NCBI GenBank assembly: GCA_035760665.1
Contig: DASTSN010000093.1
Location: 25,553-89,552, forward strand
Length of the DNA: 64,000 nt
DNA from: DASTSN01 sp035760665
Lineage (GTDB): Bacteria; Bacteroidota; Bacteroidia; Chitinophagales; Chitinophagaceae
Direction of reading: 5' to 3'
Of the stretch, positions 60,283 to 64,000 are shown piece by piece (the stretch's first letter is position 1; every line of letters starts with the position of its first letter). The notes under the pieces are model-generated. The model worked only from the letters and a program-made list of their open reading frames with translations, made no database searches and had not been told where the DNA came from. Position numbers and translations under genes: made by a program.

Positions 60283-60430
60283 ATTTTAGCAGATTTCAGC
60301 CTTCATTCCGTTTATTTCCGGATAAGACTTTAGTTTTGTCCAAAAGTACGGTTTTTGCATAGCAGACCGGTATTGATAAAGTTCAGGGCTATCACATACT
60401 TTAAAATCATTTAACCGAAAACGAATTAGC

Positions 60431-61081
60431 ATGGTTGTAAACCTTAGCCAGCACCATTCACTGGTGAGCAACTGGATGGCTGAATTACGCGACGCACAGG
60501 TGCAAACCGACAGGATGCGGTTTCGCCGTAACCTGGAACGTATTGGTGAAGTCATTGCTTACGAGATCAGCCAAAAACTTCCTTTTGAAGAAAGGCCGGT
60601 AAACACACCGCTGGGTACGGCCACCTGTAAAATGCTGAAGGAACAACCAATTCTGGCAACAATACTCCGGGCGGGCTTACCCCTTCACCAGGGATTACTC
60701 AATTATTTTGACAAAGCCGATAATGCTTTCATTTCTGCTTACCGCAAGCACAATAAAGACGGTAGTTTTGAAATCAACCTTGAGTATATGTCGTGCCCGG
60801 AGGTGGAAAACAGGATTATTATTCTTGCGGATCCCATGCTGGCAACGGGCTCATCGCTGGTAAAAACAATTCATTATTTAAAAGAAGAAGGCGCCCCGAG
60901 AGAAATTCATATTGCCTGCGCCATTGCCTGCACGGTAGGAATAGAATATGTAAAACGCGAAGAACCTAATGTGCACATTTGGTGTGGCGATATTGACGAT
61001 GAACTCACCGCAAAAGGATATATCGTACCTGGCCTGGGTGATGCCGGCGACCTGGCATATGGCAGCAAAACACAGAACTAA
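60431..61081 (+). CDS. upp: Uracil phosphoribosyltransferase
   Basis: 216 aa. The PRPP-binding loop region is visible as IIILADPMLATGSSLVKTIH, and the uracil-binding end as GDIDDELTAKGYIVPGLGDA followed by GDLAYGSK. The flexible-loop Arg motif ILRAGLPLHQG is present. The enzyme makes UMP from uracil and PRPP. It is divergent from anmK and stands 67 bp before the PorP/SprF gene. Confidence 0.95.
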   Translation: MVVNLSQHHSLVSNWMAELRDAQVQTDRMRFRRNLERIGEVIAYEISQKLPFEERPVNTPLGTATCKMLKEQPILATILRAGLPLHQGLLNYFDKADNAFISAYRKHNKDGSFEINLEYMSCPEVENRIIILADPMLATGSSLVKTIHYLKEEGAPREIHIACAIACTVGIEYVKREEPNVHIWCGDIDDELTAKGYIVPGLGDAGDLAYGSKTQN

Positions 61082-61148
61082 TGCAGCCCTTGCAGATTTT
61101 TATTTGTCTTTGAATTTTTGTTGTATTTTGTATGTTCACGCTGAAACC

Positions 61149-62162
61149 ATGAAGAAATTAATCTGTACATTGGGGGTTATGCTGGCTTTGTGTGGCATCA
61201 CGATAGCCCAGGATCCTAATTTCTCACAATTTTTTGCTTCACCGCTTACGCTGAATCCTGCATTGACAGGAAAATTCGATGGCGTTTACCGGGTAGCCGG
61301 CAATTATCGGAATCAATGGCCAACGATTAATAACGCCTTCACCACCGCCACCGCATCCATTGATTTTGGCATTTTAAAAAACCGCATACCGGAGATTGAC
61401 CAGTTTGGCGTGGGTATTATGGGATTTACAGATAAAAGTGGAAACGGAGTATTGCAAAATAATTACGCCGCACTATCCGTAGCCTATCACAAGGGGCTGG
61501 ACGAAGATGGACTACACCAACTGGGCGCTGGTTTCCAGGGCACATTTGTCAACAAACGGCTTGATGTAACGAAGGTACAGTTTGAAGATCAGCTAACGCC
61601 ACTGGGCTTTACGGGAGTGACCAGCGAAATATTTTCACAAAACCAGGTTAATGTCAAGTATTTTGACCTGAATGCCGGCATCCTGTACAATGGGAGCACA
61701 AACGGTTATAATAATTTTTACCTCGGTGCTTCACTATATCATATCAATCACCCGAAGGAAACCTTCCAGGGTGGCCAGTTTTACCTGCCGGGCCGAGTCA
61801 CCATCCAGGCCGGCGGAAAAATTCCGGCGGGCCAATACAATTATCTGCATTTTAGTGCCAACTACAGCCGGCAGGCGAATGCCACCAACACGGTTATCGG
61901 CGGAGCCTATGCGCTGAATGTAAACCAGGATGAAAACAATCCCACGAATTTATACCTTGGTTCCTGGTACCGGTTCGGTGATGCCATTATTCCGTACGTG
62001 GGGCTCGAATTTGGCGAGTTTCATATCGGTGCAACGTATGACATAAATATTTCCAGCCTTAAACCCGGTTCAAATATGCGTGGGGGCGCAGAAATTTCGC
62101 TTATTTATATCAAAAAGCCATCGGACCCAAACGCGAAAAAACTCAATTGCCCTAAGTTTTAA
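61149..62162 (+). CDS. PorP/SprF family type IX secretion membrane protein
   Basis: 337 aa from ATG 61149, with a signal peptide ending in TIAQ. The mature start QDPNFSQFFASPLTLNPALT is the hallmark of PorP/SprF proteins, followed by an outer-membrane beta-barrel and the ending GAEISLIYIKKPSDPNAKKL. These proteins act with the type IX secretion system, often with gliding or surface-anchoring modules. No large gliding-type gene is adjacent in the window. Confidence 0.92.
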   Translation: MKKLICTLGVMLALCGITIAQDPNFSQFFASPLTLNPALTGKFDGVYRVAGNYRNQWPTINNAFTTATASIDFGILKNRIPEIDQFGVGIMGFTDKSGNGVLQNNYAALSVAYHKGLDEDGLHQLGAGFQGTFVNKRLDVTKVQFEDQLTPLGFTGVTSEIFSQNQVNVKYFDLNAGILYNGSTNGYNNFYLGASLYHINHPKETFQGGQFYLPGRVTIQAGGKIPAGQYNYLHFSANYSRQANATNTVIGGAYALNVNQDENNPTNLYLGSWYRFGDAIIPYVGLEFGEFHIGATYDINISSLKPGSNMRGGAEISLIYIKKPSDPNAKKLNCPKF

Positions 62163-62227
62163 CTGGCTGACCGCACAATGGCCACTGCACCTTATCCTTG
62201 CTCATATTGAAGACAAATCGTTAACTC

Positions 62228-62773
62228 ATGGTGAAAAAAACCGTACTTGTTATCAGCCTGTTTGTATTGTTTTTGTATAGCCAGAGCCAGGTAGTTGGTT
62301 ACAGCACGACTGATATTGGCGGCGAACTGCAGTGGTACCCTGCCGGCCTTATAGCAGGTTTACACATAGCGTATAATGCTCCACTTCATCATTCGGTACA
62401 GTTTCGTGCCGGCTATAATAAAGCGAACAGGAAAGACTGGGGCAAGCACGATCATGAAGAGGGCGGCGGGCCGGGTATTGGGATAGGTTACCGGTATTAT
62501 TTTTCTTACAAACCGCACGGGTTATTCATCGGTGCACACACAGATATCTGGCACCTGAAAATTGACTGGCGGAATGGCCTGGTCACCGGCACTTCCAAAA
62601 CCTGGACACTGCAGCCAGTGGCGGCGATCGGATATATGTTTCTTATCAATGACCAGGTCTTTATCACACCTGAAATCTCAAACGGTTATGAAATAAATCT
62701 TCAAACGGAGGGAGAAAAAGTTGGTGAGGGATTTATTACATTAGTGGGCATAAGTGCCGGCGTTAAATTTTAG
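62228..62773 (+). CDS. Predicted outer-membrane beta-barrel protein
   Basis: 181 aa. A signal peptide (MVKKTVLVISLFVLFLYSQS) precedes alternating beta-strand sequence with GGELQWYPAGLIAGLHIAYN, GIGIGYRYYF and TLVGISAGVKF, ending in Phe as outer-membrane barrels often do. A His-rich loop (WGKHDHEEGGG) lies near residue 75. It follows the PorP/SprF gene by 65 bp. The specific function is unknown. Confidence 0.75.
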   Translation: MVKKTVLVISLFVLFLYSQSQVVGYSTTDIGGELQWYPAGLIAGLHIAYNAPLHHSVQFRAGYNKANRKDWGKHDHEEGGGPGIGIGYRYYFSYKPHGLFIGAHTDIWHLKIDWRNGLVTGTSKTWTLQPVAAIGYMFLINDQVFITPEISNGYEINLQTEGEKVGEGFITLVGISAGVKF

Positions 62774-62816
62774 TACTTCGATTACGCTAGTTTACTTTAA
62801 AGTGTTGTACCTGCCA

Positions 62817-64000
62817 ATGAAAAAACTGTTTACCAATCTTACCTTTTGGGTCTTGTTTGCCATTACAGCCGGTATCCTGCTCGGGCATTTTGCACCACAA
62901 ATTGCCTTGCAACCTGTTTTGGACAAACCCTGGAAAACCACTTTGCTCGGGCAGGAATTATCCATGAATACAAGCCTTAGTGAAATGCTGTCAGGCATTT
63001 TCATCAGTCTTGTCAAAGTATTCATCAATCCCATCATTTTCCTGACCATCACACTGGGCATCAGTGGTATGGGTGATTTGAAAAAGGTGGGACGCGTTGG
63101 CGCTAAAGCGCTTTTGTATTTTGAAATTGTTACCACGTTTGCACTGGTCATTGGTGTAGTCGTGGCTCTTATCATACAACCTGGTCACGGAACCTCCACT
63201 ACTGCTGCGCAGGGTGCGGATGTATCGGCTTTTTCAAAAAAAGGCGGATTTAATTTATGGCAATTTTTCCTGGATAACTCAACCCTGCAGGTCTTAATTG
63301 TGGCGTTATCAGCTGGCATCCTGCTGAGCAAATACCACAAAAAAGATGCTTTGATTTCGCTACTGCAGGTTGCTGCCCGGTATGTTTTCTCGGCACTGCA
63401 CAAGGTCATGCTGCTTGCTCCTGTTGGCGCCTTTGGAGGTATGGCTTATACCATTAGCAAATACGGGATAAGCACATTGCTGCCGCTCGCAAAACTCATG
63501 GGTACTGTTTATATAACCATGATCATTTTTATTATTGGCGTGCTGGGATTGTTGCTGCGCCACTATCAAGTCAGTATTTTTCGTTTCTTAAAATACATAC
63601 GGGAAGAGTTACTGGTAGTACTCGGAACTTCATCTTCTGAAGCAGCATTACCATCACTAATGGAAAAACTGGAGCGTATGGGCTGCTCCAAGCCTGTTGT
63701 GGGACTGGTGGTACCGACCGGCTATTCCTTTAACCTCGACGGCACCACCATTTATTTATCGATGTGTATGATCTTTCTAGCCCAGGCTTTTCATGTTCAC
63801 CTGTCGCCAGCGCAAATACTTACCATCATTGGCATTCTTATGATTACTTCAAAAGGAGCGGCCGGTGTTACCGGTAGTGGCTTTGTGGTGCTGGCCTCAA
63901 CACTTACCGCCATTAAAGTAATACCGCTCGAAGGATTAACGCTGCTGCTGGGGGTAGACCGGTTCATGTCGGAAGCCCGGGCACTGACCAACTTTATTGG
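62817..64000 (+). CDS. Dicarboxylate/amino acid:cation symporter, DctA-like (3' end outside window)
   Basis: The frame opens at ATG 62817 and stays open to the right edge (about 394 codons). It starts MKKLFTNLTFWVLFAITAGI and has the conserved VKVFINPIIFLTITLGI, SSSEAALPSLMEKLE, PTGYSFNLDGTTIYLS and KGAAGVTGSGFVVLA motifs of the DAACS family, with VDRFMSEARALTNFIG near the edge. It imports C4-dicarboxylates or glutamate with Na+ or H+. The SxSSxA hairpin reads GTSSSEAALPS, as in DctA. The C-terminal helix is cut off. Confidence 0.93.
   Translation, partial: MKKLFTNLTFWVLFAITAGILLGHFAPQIALQPVLDKPWKTTLLGQELSMNTSLSEMLSGIFISLVKVFINPIIFLTITLGISGMGDLKKVGRVGAKALLYFEIVTTFALVIGVVVALIIQPGHGTSTTAAQGADVSAFSKKGGFNLWQFFLDNSTLQVLIVALSAGILLSKYHKKDALISLLQVAARYVFSALHKVMLLAPVGAFGGMAYTISKYGISTLLPLAKLMGTVYITMIIFIIGVLGLLLRHYQVSIFRFLKYIREELLVVLGTSSSEAALPSLMEKLERMGCSKPVVGLVVPTGYSFNLDGTTIYLSMCMIFLAQAFHVHLSPAQILTIIGILMITSKGAAGVTGSGFVVLASTLTAIKVIPLEGLTLLLGVDRFMSEARALTNFI

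Noticed and set aside
62792..63991. Minus-strand frames over the right end of the window
   Set aside because: They are shadows of the plus-strand dctA-like gene, whose frame is open to the edge and has all family motifs.
1..64000. CRISPR arrays, insertion sequences, prophage or tRNA genes
   Set aside because: I saw no regularly spaced repeats, transposase-like proteins, terminal inverted repeats or cloverleaf-like sequences in the intergenic gaps. A tRNAscan and repeat search would be decisive.

Overview
The window looks like a chromosomal segment of a Bacteroidota bacterium, most likely in or near the Chitinophagaceae. Support comes from the short group-type primary sigma factor, TAnnTTTG promoter -7 boxes in front of many genes, a PorP/SprF-type type IX secretion membrane protein, Bacteroidota-style TonB, LytTR and DUF4288 proteins, and a clade II (Sec-type, non-Tat) nitrous oxide reductase cluster. 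The organism respires aerobically (complex I, ba3-type oxidase) and can very probably reduce N2O. I see no nitrate, nitrite or dedicated NO reductase genes here. I found no tRNA, rRNA, CRISPR array, insertion sequence or prophage.

Layout. 1-5133 (-): nuoA-F plus the first codons of nuoG. 5274-9162 (-): TPR protein, PstS-like lipoprotein, small membrane protein and TonB. 9313-11180 (+): low-molecular-weight phosphatase and hisS. 11194-13936 (-): DUF418 membrane protein and a 3-oxoadipyl-CoA-type thiolase. 14011-16776 (+): rlmN and two pseudouridine synthases. 16824-20854 (-): peroxiredoxin, Rrf2 regulator, OsmC protein, CDF metal exporter and an LptF/G permease. 20876-25693: an unknown protein, an SRPBCC protein, rpoD, ffh, rpsP and rimM. 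25656-31080: DinB-fold protein, Crp/Fnr regulator, unknown protein, DNA polymerase IV, M20 dipeptidase, Hsp15 and Hsp20.

31185-45971 is the most interesting part. On the minus strand lie a NsrR-like Rrf2 regulator gene and a ric-sensor kinase-response regulator operon. The kinase has a FixL-like PAS domain, and the response regulator is fused to a Crp/Fnr DNA-binding module. Divergently there follow a cytochrome c lipoprotein, nosZ, a fasciclin protein, nosL, nosD, nosF, nosY, and then a ba3 oxidase cluster (41-aa CbaD-like peptide, subunit II, subunit I, SCO1, cytochrome c). Paired CRP/FNR-type sites with 22-bp centre spacing occur at the promoters facing rrf2, nosZ, ric and the ba3 cluster. 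The rrf2/nosZ intergenic region is mirror-symmetric to the base. This looks like a self-contained local regulon for N2O and microaerobic respiration.

46063-64000: trmD, a small repeat protein, a GH18-NodB-GT2 three-domain polysaccharide enzyme, a hybrid histidine kinase, two LytTR regulators (one in an operon with a LiaF-like protein, DUF4288 and a LytS-like kinase), adenine deaminase, anmK, upp, a PorP/SprF protein, a beta-barrel protein and the 5' part of dctA.

A second sequence-level theme is leaderless transcription. Four genes (phosphatase, rlmN, hsp15, trmD) have a perfect TAnnTTTG box with exactly 4 nt before the ATG, so the predicted +1 is the A of the start codon. Applying that +1 rule to the nos region puts the proximal FNR-type boxes at exactly -41.5.
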